Source: an uncultured bacterium
Lineage (GTDB): Bacteria > Verrucomicrobiota > Verrucomicrobiia > Verrucomicrobiales > V1-33
Length of the DNA: 36,438 nucleotides
Reading direction: 5' to 3'
Assembly (NCBI GenBank): GCA_903954065.1
Contig: CAJBME010000152.1
Coordinates: forward strand, 1 to 36,438
The notes under the pieces were generated by a model. That model did not search any database, was not told the origin of the DNA, and saw only the letters and a list, made by a program, of their open reading frames with translations. A program made the translations under genes and the position numbers. Shown piece by piece: positions 1 through 9,350 of this stretch; the first letter of the stretch is position 1, and every line of letters starts with the position of its first letter.

Positions 1-31
1 GCACTCGCCCCCCACCCCGGATCACCCGACC

Positions 32-1663
32 ATGTCCCCGCCCCCGCCCAGTCCAACCACCACCGCGCCGCCGCCACGCCGTCGATTCCTCCGAGCCGCG
101 CGCCGAATCGGAATTTTCCTACTGATCATCGTCGCGGCCAGTCTGGCGCTGCTGCGCTTCCGCATGCACGGCCCCCACCGCGATTACATCGTGGACACCA
201 ATTTTCATTCGGCCAGACACGGACAGGACGACACCGCCCCACTCCTCGTGGGCGCCGCACAACGCGACATCACCCCCGACCTCAACGCGTTCGATCCATG
301 GACCGACCACGACGGCAATGGCTCGTTCGAACCGGAAAAAGGTGACACCTATGAAGACCGCAATCAAAACGGAGATTTTGACCTCGTGTGGCTGGGCGGA
401 TTCAGTAGCAATCGGCCAGCGCAAGGAGTGAATGACCCGCTGTGGACCCGCGCTGTCGCTTTTCGACACCACCAGACCACTGTGGTGCTGGTGAGTATCG
501 ACTGCGTCGGACTGACCCACGAACGATTCATCACCCTGAGGAAATCCATCGATCATGCGGCCCACGGCATCACTCATATTTTATTTTCCTCCACCCACAC
601 GCACAACAGTCCAGATACGATGGGGATTTGGAGCCATCGTCCCGTCTTTGGCCGGTTCAATGAGGCGTATGTGGACTTAATTCTTGAGCGTTCGCGCGAG
701 GCGATTCTTGAGGCGGTCGCCCGCTTGCAGCCCGCCGACGCCATTATCGCGAGCGAGTCACTGGAGCCGTCCGGCTTAGTCCGTGATTCGCGCCCGCCGC
801 TCGTATTCGACCGCCAGCTGAATGCGGCGCGCTTTGTCAAACAAGGGACCGACGAAACCATCACCACGCTCGTCAGCTGGGGCAATCACCCCGAGGCCAT
901 GGGCGGCAAAAATCCGCTCATCAGCTCAGACTTCGTTCATTATTGGCGCGAAGGCGTGGAAAAGGGCGTTCCACAACCCCAAGGGGCCACGGGCATCGGA
1001 GGGACCTGCCTCTTTTTTCAAGGACCCGTCGGAGGACTCATGACCCCACTCGGACTGGAAGTACCAGACAAGGACGGCCTCACCAAACATCAACAAAATG
1101 GCGTCGGCAAAACCCGCGCCCTCGGCGAAAACCTCGCCTTGCACACGCTCAACCTGCTCCGGTCCAACCGCGCCACCCGCATGACCAGCCGCGTCATCCG
1201 CGGCGTGGCCCGCACCATCTTCATCCCGATCGACGGACCCTACCGCATCCCCATGATGCTAGGGCTGATTCACCCCGGCTGGTACAACGGCCGAGCCAAA
1301 TCTGAGGTCAACGCCCTCAGTATCGGCGATATCGAAATCCTCGCCATCCCGGGCGAGATGAATCCAGAAATTGTCGATGGGGGGATTGAGTCACCTCCAG
1401 GAGCCGACTACCCGGGACCTCCCGTGGAAGTGCCGCCTCTGAGAAGCAAAATGCAAGGAAAGGTCAACATGGTCTTCAACTTGGCCAACGATGAGATCGG
1501 CTATATCATGCCGCAAACGCAATGGGATGAGGCCCCTCCTTACACCTATGGCCGGGACACTGCCCCCTACGGCGAGGAAAATTCAGGAGGACGCCATCTG
1601 GGAGCCGCCCTGCATCACGAATGCCTCCAAGTCATGCAGCAGTTGCACACCCTTGGTCAATAA
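32..1663 (+). CDS. Neutral/alkaline ceramidase-like hydrolase, membrane-anchored or exported
   Basis: The 543-residue protein has a basic Pro-rich N-terminus followed by a hydrophobic segment at about residues 25-42 (IGIFLLIIVAASLALL), so it is probably exported or membrane-anchored. The rest resembles the N-terminal catalytic domain of neutral ceramidases: a GAAQRDITP opening near residue 75, the zinc-site motif STHTHNSP with His189 and His191, then SWGNHPEAM followed by LISSDFVHYW, which matches the region of the third zinc His and the catalytic Ser. Classical enzymes cleave the amide of ceramide and have about 650-700 residues with a C-terminal Ig-like domain. This protein is shorter and seems to lack that domain, so the substrate is uncertain. 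An Asp/Asn-rich insert (DHDGNGSFEPEKGD, near residue 92) looks like a calcium-binding loop. The ATG at 32 has no evident ribosome site. Confidence 0.75.
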   Translation: MSPPPPSPTTTAPPPRRRFLRAARRIGIFLLIIVAASLALLRFRMHGPHRDYIVDTNFHSARHGQDDTAPLLVGAAQRDITPDLNAFDPWTDHDGNGSFEPEKGDTYEDRNQNGDFDLVWLGGFSSNRPAQGVNDPLWTRAVAFRHHQTTVVLVSIDCVGLTHERFITLRKSIDHAAHGITHILFSSTHTHNSPDTMGIWSHRPVFGRFNEAYVDLILERSREAILEAVARLQPADAIIASESLEPSGLVRDSRPPLVFDRQLNAARFVKQGTDETITTLVSWGNHPEAMGGKNPLISSDFVHYWREGVEKGVPQPQGATGIGGTCLFFQGPVGGLMTPLGLEVPDKDGLTKHQQNGVGKTRALGENLALHTLNLLRSNRATRMTSRVIRGVARTIFIPIDGPYRIPMMLGLIHPGWYNGRAKSEVNALSIGDIEILAIPGEMNPEIVDGGIESPPGADYPGPPVEVPPLRSKMQGKVNMVFNLANDEIGYIMPQTQWDEAPPYTYGRDTAPYGEENSGGRHLGAALHHECLQVMQQLHTLGQ

Positions 1664-1840
1664 TCACCCACACCCCACAGCCGCAGGAAAAACCAGAGGG
1701 AAAAACCGGGAGGCCGACGGCAACCCAGCCCGGTCCCACCGCCCGAAAATACCGACGGCGTCACCCGGCGCCCGGCGGATCGCATTTGCATGAAGACCGA
1801 TCCTCCCCCATCGGTAATTTCCATTTTGCTGCCAATCACC

Positions 1841-2308
1841 ATGCCCGCCGCCCTTGACGACATCATTCACCTTTTCGAAGAACTCCCTGAAAGCGAACGC
1901 CGCGGGTTGCTGGTGCATTATGCCGACAGCGCGCGCCATTGCGCTCCCCAGCCGGGCGAGACCTTCGACCTCGAAGACGTGCGCAAAGATGAAGAATGCA
2001 CCGACACCGTCGGCATCCACCTGCGGGTCGACGAAAACAATCATGCCAGCTTTCGGGTCAGCTTGGGGCATGAGGTTCAAACCCTGACCCGGGCCATGAC
2101 CGCGATTCTCTGCAAGGGATTGCATGGTACCAGCCCGGAAGAAATCCTCGCCCTCGAAGCTGATTTTGTCCCCCGGTTGATCGGCGCGGAACTCGTGCGC
2201 CAGCGCAGCCAGACGGTTTATTATGTACTGGGAAGAATGAAGGCCGCACTGACGGTCTGGCGAAACCGCCGCCGCGCTGCCAGCACTGAGCCAGACCATC
2301 AGTCCTGA
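1841..2308 (+). CDS. sufE: SufE-family cysteine desulfurase activator
   Basis: SufE proteins take the persulfide sulfur from a SufS-type cysteine desulfurase and pass it to Fe-S cluster assembly in the cytoplasm. The ATG at 1841 gives 155 residues, close to the family norm of about 140; the upstream in-frame ATG at 1790 would add 17 residues not expected in the family. The opening (LDDIIHLFEELPESERRGLLV) and the segment DEECTDTVGIHLRV match the family, and Cys53 falls where the sulfur-accepting cysteine of E. coli SufE (Cys51) lies. The C-terminal half has the usual helical pattern with LHGTSPEEILAL. Its end overlaps the convergent phosphodiesterase gene by 10 bases. No sufS or sufBCD is in the window. 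Confidence 0.85.
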   Translation: MPAALDDIIHLFEELPESERRGLLVHYADSARHCAPQPGETFDLEDVRKDEECTDTVGIHLRVDENNHASFRVSLGHEVQTLTRAMTAILCKGLHGTSPEEILALEADFVPRLIGAELVRQRSQTVYYVLGRMKAALTVWRNRRRAASTEPDHQS

Positions 2309-3702
2309 GGCGCGCTGCCCTTGGCAATCCCGCGCCGGATGGCGCCCAGCAATTCATGGTGCACTTGGACAGCACTGATTTTCGGCATCCCCTCGAGCTG
2401 CGGAAAATCTCCCGCTAGCACAGGCCAGTCGTCCAGGTCCTCCGGCACCCGCCCATGGGACCCGCGAACCAGTGAGGCGTCCAACGGGATCACGTCAAAT
2501 AATCCGCGCAAACCCAACTTTTTCTTCAGCAACCTGACTCCCAGCTCACGCTTGGGATGCGTCATCGCCGGATCAAGAAACAACTCCACCGGGTCATAGC
2601 CAGGCTTGCGATGGATGTCCACCGTGCGCGCATAATCCGGCGCCTTGGCATCATCAAGCCACCAATAATACGTAAACCAGCTCCTTTGATCAGCCACCGC
2701 AATCAGATCGCCAGCCCGCGGATGATCCAGACTGGTCAGCGACCGCCACATCCCGTCGATGACATGCCCGACTCCAGGCACCGCCTCCACAACCGCCTTC
2801 ACCTCCGCATGCAACGACTTGTCATTGAGATACAAATGAGCCACCTGATGATCCGCCACCGCAAACACTTTGCTGGCTCCGGGATCGAGCACCTCCGTCC
2901 CGACTTCGTCACGCCATGCGATCCAGCCGTGCTCGCGAAAGACCCGGTTTAAATGCACCGCGTGATCAACCGGCGTAATGCCATACTCGGAAACTACTAG
3001 CACTTTGACGGCACGGCTTTTGTAAAACTCGATCATTTCACCGAGTAGCGCGTCGAGTTCCTGCAAGGCGCGGGTCGCCTCAGGACCGTCCGGACCGAAC
3101 CGCTGGAAATCATAGTCCAAATGCGGCAGGTACACCAGACTCAAATTAGGCCAGTGGTTTTCCTCGATCCACATGGCCGAGCGGCCAATCCACCGGGTCG
3201 ACTCAATCCCAGCCATGGGCCCCCAGAATTGGGGAAAGGGAAAATCTCCCAAGTCCGCTTTGATCGACTCGCGCAGGTCGGCGGGATGCGTGTAAACGTC
3301 GAATATTTTCCCCCCATCCGCGCGGTAAATCGGCCGCGGAGTAATGGAAAACTCAGCCGTGGAATACATGTTGTACCACCAAAAAACTTTGGCGGTCGTG
3401 AAATCCGGGTAGTCGCGGCGGACTTTTTCCCACAGTTTTTCACCGGTCACGAGGTGATTACTTTGCTTCCAGAACTGGACTTCAGCCAATGATCGGTCGT
3501 ACCAACCGTTGCCGACGATACCGCTTTGCGCCGGCGTTTTTCCTGTCAGGTACGCGGTCTGCATTGGGCAGGTGACCGCCGGAACAAGCGGTTCCACCGG
3601 CACGATCTGCTTGCGGCGGAGCCACGCCGTGAGGTTGGGCATGTCCGCACCGAGGCACCGACGGGTCAGACCGACAATATTAAGGATGACAGTTCGGCTC
3701 AC
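2299..3702 (-). CDS. Alkaline-phosphatase-superfamily phosphodiesterase, EboF-like
   Basis: This 467-residue protein belongs to the type I phosphodiesterase/nucleotide pyrophosphatase group of the alkaline phosphatase superfamily. The N-terminus VILNIVGLTRR, the segment PAVTCPMQTAYLTGKTPAQSG with the likely nucleophile Thr at about residue 44, the FWWYNMYSTAEFSITPRPIY block and PHLDYDFQRFGPD are characteristic of the EboF-like branch found with ebo clusters. The later metal region reads SEYGI instead of the more usual SDHG; from memory this is normal for the branch. It has no signal peptide and is probably cytoplasmic. The start is a GTG at 3702, which overlaps the stop of a 41-codon ORF as GTGA. 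No other ebo gene is adjacent, but an EboC-like prenyltransferase lies at 10714-11592. The substrate is unknown. Confidence 0.8.
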   Translation of the reverse strand: MSRTVILNIVGLTRRCLGADMPNLTAWLRRKQIVPVEPLVPAVTCPMQTAYLTGKTPAQSGIVGNGWYDRSLAEVQFWKQSNHLVTGEKLWEKVRRDYPDFTTAKVFWWYNMYSTAEFSITPRPIYRADGGKIFDVYTHPADLRESIKADLGDFPFPQFWGPMAGIESTRWIGRSAMWIEENHWPNLSLVYLPHLDYDFQRFGPDGPEATRALQELDALLGEMIEFYKSRAVKVLVVSEYGITPVDHAVHLNRVFREHGWIAWRDEVGTEVLDPGASKVFAVADHQVAHLYLNDKSLHAEVKAVVEAVPGVGHVIDGMWRSLTSLDHPRAGDLIAVADQRSWFTYYWWLDDAKAPDYARTVDIHRKPGYDPVELFLDPAMTHPKRELGVRLLKKKLGLRGLFDVIPLDASLVRGSHGRVPEDLDDWPVLAGDFPQLEGMPKISAVQVHHELLGAIRRGIAKGSAPQD

Positions 3703-3824
3703 AAATAAATAACAGGATCAAAAATGGACGGCCACCGGCACCTTGACACACTCCCGCCCCGGGCGCCAGCCCATGGTGCCAAGCCGCCGCCGCCAGCCAA
3801 CCAGATGAAATACCCCATGATCAT
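3699..3824 (-). CDS. Possible small protein (41 aa) coupled to the EboF-like gene
   Basis: An ATG at 3824 opens a 41-codon frame starting MIMGYFIWLAGGGGLAPWAG. Its TGA overlaps the GTG start of the phosphodiesterase as GTGA, and its ATG overlaps the stop of the ORF upstream as ATGA. Two consecutive four-base overlaps in one direction are what a translationally coupled operon looks like. However, the composition is Gly/Arg/Pro-rich, typical of noise in GC-rich DNA, and I recognise no family. It may act as a leader peptide or be spurious. Confidence 0.25.
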   Translation of the reverse strand: MIMGYFIWLAGGGGLAPWAGARGGSVSRCRWPSIFDPVIYL

Positions 3825-3979
3825 CCCGCAGCCAAACGGTCCCGCAATTCCTCAATCGCCTGGCACACGACCTCCATCTTCATCTCGTAAACATCAATCC
3901 AGCAACCAGGCCGGGTCACCAGCGTGATCGTCACCAGCCAGCTATCACCCACCCACCACCCGGTTGATTCCCCGTCCAC
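3821..3979 (-). CDS. Possible small protein (52 aa), unknown
   Basis: A GTG at 3979 gives a 52-codon frame with a protein-like composition: an amphipathic, Trp-rich first half (GWWVGDSWLVTITLVTRPGC) and an acidic helix-like end (EMKMEVVCQAIEELRDRLAAG). A TAA lies in the same frame a little upstream, so it could be the tail of a decayed larger gene rather than a complete small gene. It fills most of the otherwise empty 340-base gap between the phosphodiesterase and the giant secreted protein. No family is recognised. Confidence 0.35.
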   Translation of the reverse strand: MDGESTGWWVGDSWLVTITLVTRPGCWIDVYEMKMEVVCQAIEELRDRLAAG

Positions 3980-4023
3980 CCGTTCGGCCCAGCGACTCTG
4001 TGGTTACCCTTGTCAAATGATTC

Positions 4024-4043
4024 GTGTGACGTAAAATTCACAC
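4024..4043. promoter_or_regulatory. Inverted repeat directly before the giant-protein start codon
   Basis: GTGTGA and TCACAC are perfect 6-base inverted arms separated by eight bases (CGTAAAAT), ending exactly one base before the ATG at 4044. It could be an operator half-site pair or a small hairpin masking the start. The arms resemble CRP half-sites but the spacer is eight, not six, so a CRP site is not claimed. Confidence 0.3.
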
Positions 4044-7000
4044 ATGCAGTTGTTTATTGTCGGGCTGCTCGGCCTCCTCACGGCCACGCTGCACGCCCAA
4101 GTGCGGATCAGCGAGTTTTCAGCAGCCAACACCCAGTCCCATCCGGACATCGTTGATTTCTCTGACTATCCTGACTGGATTGAGCTGGAGAATTCCTCTG
4201 ATGCGGAAGTGTCGCTCAACGGCTGGTTTTTGAGTGACGAGGTGCAAAACCCTCTTAAATGGGGATTCCCGGCGTCGGCGGTCCTACCGGCCCGCGGGCA
4301 TCTTGTCGTCTGGGCCGATGGTTTTGCGGCGGTTCCCGGCGAGAGTCATCCGCGCGGGTACTGGCCATGGCGGTCATTCACCACAGAAGGATATCACGCA
4401 AATTTTTCTCTTTCTTCCACGGGTGAGGCCGTGGTGCTGACCCGAGTCAGCGGCATCTCCGAAGCGCCACTGATCACGGCCGGCACTCCGCCGCCGCTCC
4501 CTCCAGCGGCAGCCGCCGTCTGGAAATACCTCGACGATGGATCAGATCAGGGAACACAGTGGCGGACCCAGTCGTTCGACGACACTCGCTGGGCCTCCGG
4601 CACCGGCCAATTGGGTTACGGCGACGGCGATGAAACGACGATCCTCGACGGCGGCCCAGATTCTTCCAACCGCCGCATCACCAGCTACTTCCGCCACACA
4701 TTCTCCGTGGCAGACCCGTCTCTAATGCACAACCTCTCGCTGCGCCTCATGGTGGACGACGGCGCAGTAATCTACCTCAACGGCCAAGAAATCGCCCGCC
4801 AGAACATGCCCGCCGGCGACATCACGCACCTCACCCTCGCCCCCATCGCCATCGGAGGGGCCGCCGAATCCGCCTTCACCACCATCACCCTGACCGCCAC
4901 CGCCCTCCAGTCAGGCCCCAATACACTCGCCGTAGAAGTCCACCAAAGCGCTGTGAGTAGCTCGGACATCAGCTTCGACCTCTCACTACAAGGGACATCA
5001 TTCACCTCGGCCGCCATCGCAGATCAGTATCAATATGGCCGGCAAATCGATGACGTCTCGCTCGGACGCCACCCTGACGGCCACTGGGTCCATTACGCCA
5101 GCCCGACCCCCGGCCGCCCGAATACGGGCCCCACCATCACCGACCTCCGCCGCGCCGGAGCCACCGTCTCGTTCACTCCCGAAGCCGGCCTCTTCCCAAC
5201 CGCCCCCCAAGTCAGCTTGCAGGCCGCCTCCGGAACGATCCGCTACACACTCGATGGATCGCTCCCTATAAACTCCTCACCCGCGTATCAAGAACCACTT
5301 CCGCTCACCACCACCACCGTCGTGCGGGCGCGCGTCTTCGAAGAAGGCAAACCCAACGGAGCCGTCGCCACCCGTACATATTTCATCAACGAAGAACAAA
5401 AAAACCTGCCGTTCGTCTCGGTGGTCGCTGACCCGAACGTCCTGTTCGGTCCCCGCATCGGCATTTATTACAACACCCATGAACCACTGGTCAGCAGTGG
5501 CGCCGATGCCGCCCTCGGCCTCCGCGACGTCTTTAAAGGAAAAGACGCTCCCGGGTCACTCGAATTTTTTGCCCCCGGCGGACAAGGGGGATTTCGTGTC
5601 CATGGCGGCTACCGCATGGGTGGCGAAAACAACTGGGTGCACGCTCAGCGGGCGCTTAATTTCACCCTCAGGGGGAAATACGGAGACGACGCCATTCGTT
5701 ATGACGTATTTCCCGGCACCCGCATCCCGATCCATACGTCCCTCGTCCTGCGCGACGGCGGCGACGCCTGGGACAAGGAAATGCTGCGCGACGGTATGTG
5801 GCCGTCCATCGTGCGGGGTCGCATGAGGGCCGACAGTTACGACTACCGCGCCAGCGAGGTCTTCATCAATGGCGCCTATTGGGGGATTCATAATATTCGC
5901 GCCCGATGGGACGACTCATGGTTTTTCGAACATAAACGACTGAACGCCGACCAGATCGATCACCTCCTCTACGGTCATGTCACGTCAGGAGCAGTCACTC
6001 TGGGCGTGGAAAAAGGCGACTCCGCTGATTGGCTCGACATGCTAGACTTCCTGAGCCGACACGACCTCAACATCCCCGCAAATCTGGCCGTCGCCGCCAC
6101 CCGCATCAACTTCGATAGCTTCATCGATTTCATCGCCGCCGAATCGTACGGCATCAACACCAGCTGGCACCACAATCGCGAGTTCTGGCGGCCGCGCACC
6201 CCAGATGGACAATGGCATTGGTTCCTGCCAGACATGGATCAGACATTTCGTCCATCCCAGCTAGGCGGCAGCGTGCTCGGCGACATGCTCGCACGCGAGT
6301 CAGTACTCGTACACCTTAAGGGAAGTACTGAATTCAAAAACCGACTGGCCCAGCGCTTCGCCGCCCACGCCGCCTCCACCTTCAAGCCGTCTCGGATCAA
6401 CAGCATCCTCGAAGCCATGGCCGCCGAGGTCGAGCCGTCCGTACCGCGCCATATCGAACGCTGGCGCGCCCTCGGAGGCATGACCAACGCCGGCCGCGCC
6501 GAAGCCATTCAAGGCATCAAAGATTTTGCGGCCGCACGCGATGCCTCGATTCACGAGGAAATCCGCTCCCAACTCGGACTGCCTGACGCCGCCGTCGAGT
6601 TGTCACTGGCCGTCCTCACCCCGGAGGCCGGTCGAATCCTTGTCAACGGAGTGGCCGTCGACCCCGGATCGCTGCGCCTCTTTCCCAACATCCCGTTTGT
6701 CCTGACCGCCGAACCGGCGCCAGGCTTCCGTTTTGCGGAGTGGACCGGGGTCAGCGGCCCAAGCACCGATCCGGTCACCACCACGACCGTGGCCGGACCC
6801 ACAGCCATTACCGCCACCTTCACTCCCTCCGGCGAAACCGTGATCGGCGGCACCCTGGCCGGAGACACCACCCTGCTCCAATCCGCTTCCCCTTACTCGC
6901 TGCATGAAGACCTGATCGTGCCGCCCCACACCACCCTGACCGTGCAGGAAGGCGTCATCCTGCACCTGCCCGCCCATGGAAACCTACGCATCCAAGGCGT

Positions 7001-9317
7001 CCTGAAAATCGAGGGAACCGCCGCCGCCCCCGTGCACATCATCGGACGAAACCACGCCCGCTGGGGCGGATTGAGTTTTGAAAACCCCACCGGGACGTCC
7101 ACCCTCAGCCACCTCATTCTGCGCGGCGCCACCCGCGGGGCCAACCCCGTCCTCTACCCGTATGCCCTCTCCGGACTCAACGCCTCGCTGGTCATTGACC
7201 ACCTCGACATCGATGAAAGCGAAGGCCCAGTGTTCTGTCGCGGCGGCAGCTTGATCCTGCGTCAAAGTCGGCTCCACACGCCCTACACCGGCGACTGCCT
7301 CAATGTGAAAGGCGGCTCCGCCGAAACCTACGACTGCCTCTTCATTGGCAACAACGCACCTGACACTGATGCCATTGATTATGACGGTGTTGTCAATGGG
7401 GTAATTTCAGGCTGCCACATTCGCCAATTCCAAGGCCCCAACGGCGATGGCATCGATATTGGCGAGGCTTGTTCCAATGTGCTGATCGAAGGAAACCTCA
7501 TCTATTTTAATTCGGACAAAGGTATCTCAGTCGGGCAGGCGTCGACGGTCATCCTGCGCAAGAACTTGATCGTCGGCTGCGTCCTCGGGGTCGGAATCAA
7601 AGATGCCGGTTCGGTGGCCACCATTGATCAAAACACATTCGTCAACTGCAACACCGGGGTGGATGTTTACGAAAAAAACTTCGGAGACGGCGGCGGCTCG
7701 GCCGTCATTAGTCATACCATTTTTTCGAAATGCTCGATCCTCCCGGTCCAGGCCGACGCATTTTCCACCGCGGTGACGTCTTATTCATTAAGCGATACGG
7801 TGGCGCTTTCTGGCACTGGCAATCTACTGGCGTCGCCGATGTTTATTGATGCAGAAAGCCTCAACTTTCAGCTGCAGCCGGATTCGCCAGCCATCGACGC
7901 CGGAGATCCCGGCCATACCCCCGACGCGGATGGATCCCGGTCCGATATCGGGGCATACTACACCTATGACCCCGCTCATTATCCATGGACCCCGAGCACG
8001 ACCGTGGTCATCGACGAGATCCTCGCTCATTCAGGTCCGGACACTCCGGACTGGATCGAGCTGTACAACCGGTCGTCCCAAGCGGTGGACATCAGCGGGT
8101 GGTTCCTGAGCGACAGCCCCCTCGATCTTCGAAAATACCGCATCCCCGACGGAACCACGCTGCCCGCCGACGGCCGCATCGTCTTTAACGAAAACCAACA
8201 CTTTGGCACCACCAGTCAGGACCCGGGCCGCCTCACCCCGTTTGCCCTCAGCAATGCCGGCGAAACCCTTCACCTGTCGGCCGCCGTTAATAATGAACTG
8301 ACCGGGTACCAGCACCAAGAGGAGTTCGGCCCGTCCCTGCCGGATGAATCTCTCGGCAATTATTACAAATCCTCCACCGATTCGTGGAACTTCGTCGCCC
8401 TGCTGTCGCCCACCCCCGGTCTCGCCAACAGCGCCCCACGCGTAGGCCCAGTCACCATCTCGGAAATCATGTTCGATCCAGAGGGAAATCCAGACGCGGA
8501 ATACTTCGAACTCGTCAATATCTCCTCCGAATCAGTGAGCTTGTACGACGAGACCCGGGCCGCCGCTTGGAAAATCACTCAGGGTCTGGACTACGAATTC
8601 CCATCCACCCCTTCGGTCGTGATGTCTCCGGGCGAACGCATTCTACTGGTCAAAAATCTCGCCCAATTTCAAACCGCCTACGCCGCCCCCAATCACGTGC
8701 GCATCCTCGAGTGGACCAGCGGACGTCTCTCCAACAATGGAGAAACCTTGCAATTAAGCCGACCAGCGGCGCTGGACGACGCCGGCATCCGCCAGTTTGC
8801 CCGGGTCGATCGTGTGGCATATGGCACCAGCGCGCCTTGGCCCGCGGCCGGCGCTGGGCGTTCGCTCCAGCGGATCGCCGCCAGCGCTTACGGCAACGAC
8901 CCTGCGAACTGGGAGATGGCAGCTCCCTCTCCGGGAGCCGACGCGCCCCTCCATGATTTTGCGAGCTGGGTCGCGTCAACCGGCCTGGCTCCATCCGATC
9001 AGGAATCGACCGCTGACCCCGATCTGGACGGCGTGCCCAATGGGCTCGAGTTTGCTCTGGGCGGCCATCCTCTCAGCGCGGACTCCTCGCCCGCAATGAC
9101 GGTAGTCACCAGCGCCACCGAAACACTCGTATCCTTCCGCGTTCGCACCGACCGGACCGGCATCAATATCGTTCTTGAGTCCTCCCCCAACCTCCAACCC
9201 GGCTCATGGACCGGGGTGCCCACCGTTGTGTCTCCGCCCGCAGCCAATTTCCAAACGCACACCGGCCGGATCGCCGCCGACTCGACCAGCGCCTTTTTCC
9301 GCCTCCGGGCCAACTGA
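4044..9317 (+). CDS. Giant secreted multidomain protein: LTD, chitobiase-C, CotH, beta-helix
   Basis: The 1757-residue protein starts with a signal peptide (residues 1-19, ending LHA-QV). In order: a lamin-tail (LTD) domain (about 20-110, with DWIELENSS and LNGWFLSD); a jelly-roll/galactose-binding-like module (about 160-320, DDGAVIYLNGQEIAR); a chitobiase C-terminal-like domain (about 365-450, IRYTLDGSLP); a CotH kinase-like domain (about 455-760, with FRVHGGYRMGG and FLPDMDQTF, the DMD resembling the kinase metal motif); an InlB-like repeat (about 853-928); a right-handed beta-helix (about 934-1310); two more LTD domains (about 1317-1400 and 1470-1572); and a C-terminal module containing DPDLDGVPNGLEFALGG (1658-1674), a calcium-binding-like motif frequent in Verrucomicrobiota. 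I infer an extracellular or surface role in adhesion or polysaccharide binding. Substrate and real kinase activity are unknown. Confidence 0.85.
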   Translation: MQLFIVGLLGLLTATLHAQVRISEFSAANTQSHPDIVDFSDYPDWIELENSSDAEVSLNGWFLSDEVQNPLKWGFPASAVLPARGHLVVWADGFAAVPGESHPRGYWPWRSFTTEGYHANFSLSSTGEAVVLTRVSGISEAPLITAGTPPPLPPAAAAVWKYLDDGSDQGTQWRTQSFDDTRWASGTGQLGYGDGDETTILDGGPDSSNRRITSYFRHTFSVADPSLMHNLSLRLMVDDGAVIYLNGQEIARQNMPAGDITHLTLAPIAIGGAAESAFTTITLTATALQSGPNTLAVEVHQSAVSSSDISFDLSLQGTSFTSAAIADQYQYGRQIDDVSLGRHPDGHWVHYASPTPGRPNTGPTITDLRRAGATVSFTPEAGLFPTAPQVSLQAASGTIRYTLDGSLPINSSPAYQEPLPLTTTTVVRARVFEEGKPNGAVATRTYFINEEQKNLPFVSVVADPNVLFGPRIGIYYNTHEPLVSSGADAALGLRDVFKGKDAPGSLEFFAPGGQGGFRVHGGYRMGGENNWVHAQRALNFTLRGKYGDDAIRYDVFPGTRIPIHTSLVLRDGGDAWDKEMLRDGMWPSIVRGRMRADSYDYRASEVFINGAYWGIHNIRARWDDSWFFEHKRLNADQIDHLLYGHVTSGAVTLGVEKGDSADWLDMLDFLSRHDLNIPANLAVAATRINFDSFIDFIAAESYGINTSWHHNREFWRPRTPDGQWHWFLPDMDQTFRPSQLGGSVLGDMLARESVLVHLKGSTEFKNRLAQRFAAHAASTFKPSRINSILEAMAAEVEPSVPRHIERWRALGGMTNAGRAEAIQGIKDFAAARDASIHEEIRSQLGLPDAAVELSLAVLTPEAGRILVNGVAVDPGSLRLFPNIPFVLTAEPAPGFRFAEWTGVSGPSTDPVTTTTVAGPTAITATFTPSGETVIGGTLAGDTTLLQSASPYSLHEDLIVPPHTTLTVQEGVILHLPAHGNLRIQGVLKIEGTAAAPVHIIGRNHARWGGLSFENPTGTSTLSHLILRGATRGANPVLYPYALSGLNASLVIDHLDIDESEGPVFCRGGSLILRQSRLHTPYTGDCLNVKGGSAETYDCLFIGNNAPDTDAIDYDGVVNGVISGCHIRQFQGPNGDGIDIGEACSNVLIEGNLIYFNSDKGISVGQASTVILRKNLIVGCVLGVGIKDAGSVATIDQNTFVNCNTGVDVYEKNFGDGGGSAVISHTIFSKCSILPVQADAFSTAVTSYSLSDTVALSGTGNLLASPMFIDAESLNFQLQPDSPAIDAGDPGHTPDADGSRSDIGAYYTYDPAHYPWTPSTTVVIDEILAHSGPDTPDWIELYNRSSQAVDISGWFLSDSPLDLRKYRIPDGTTLPADGRIVFNENQHFGTTSQDPGRLTPFALSNAGETLHLSAAVNNELTGYQHQEEFGPSLPDESLGNYYKSSTDSWNFVALLSPTPGLANSAPRVGPVTISEIMFDPEGNPDAEYFELVNISSESVSLYDETRAAAWKITQGLDYEFPSTPSVVMSPGERILLVKNLAQFQTAYAAPNHVRILEWTSGRLSNNGETLQLSRPAALDDAGIRQFARVDRVAYGTSAPWPAAGAGRSLQRIAASAYGNDPANWEMAAPSPGADAPLHDFASWVASTGLAPSDQESTADPDLDGVPNGLEFALGGHPLSADSSPAMTVVTSATETLVSFRVRTDRTGINIVLESSPNLQPGSWTGVPTVVSPPAANFQTHTGRIAADSTSAFFRLRAN

Positions 9318-9350
9318 TTTCCACGCCCGAAACACGCAGGCACGCCAAGG

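Noticed and set aside
4024..4043. CRP site before the giant secreted gene
   Set aside because: The half-sites are eight bases apart instead of six.
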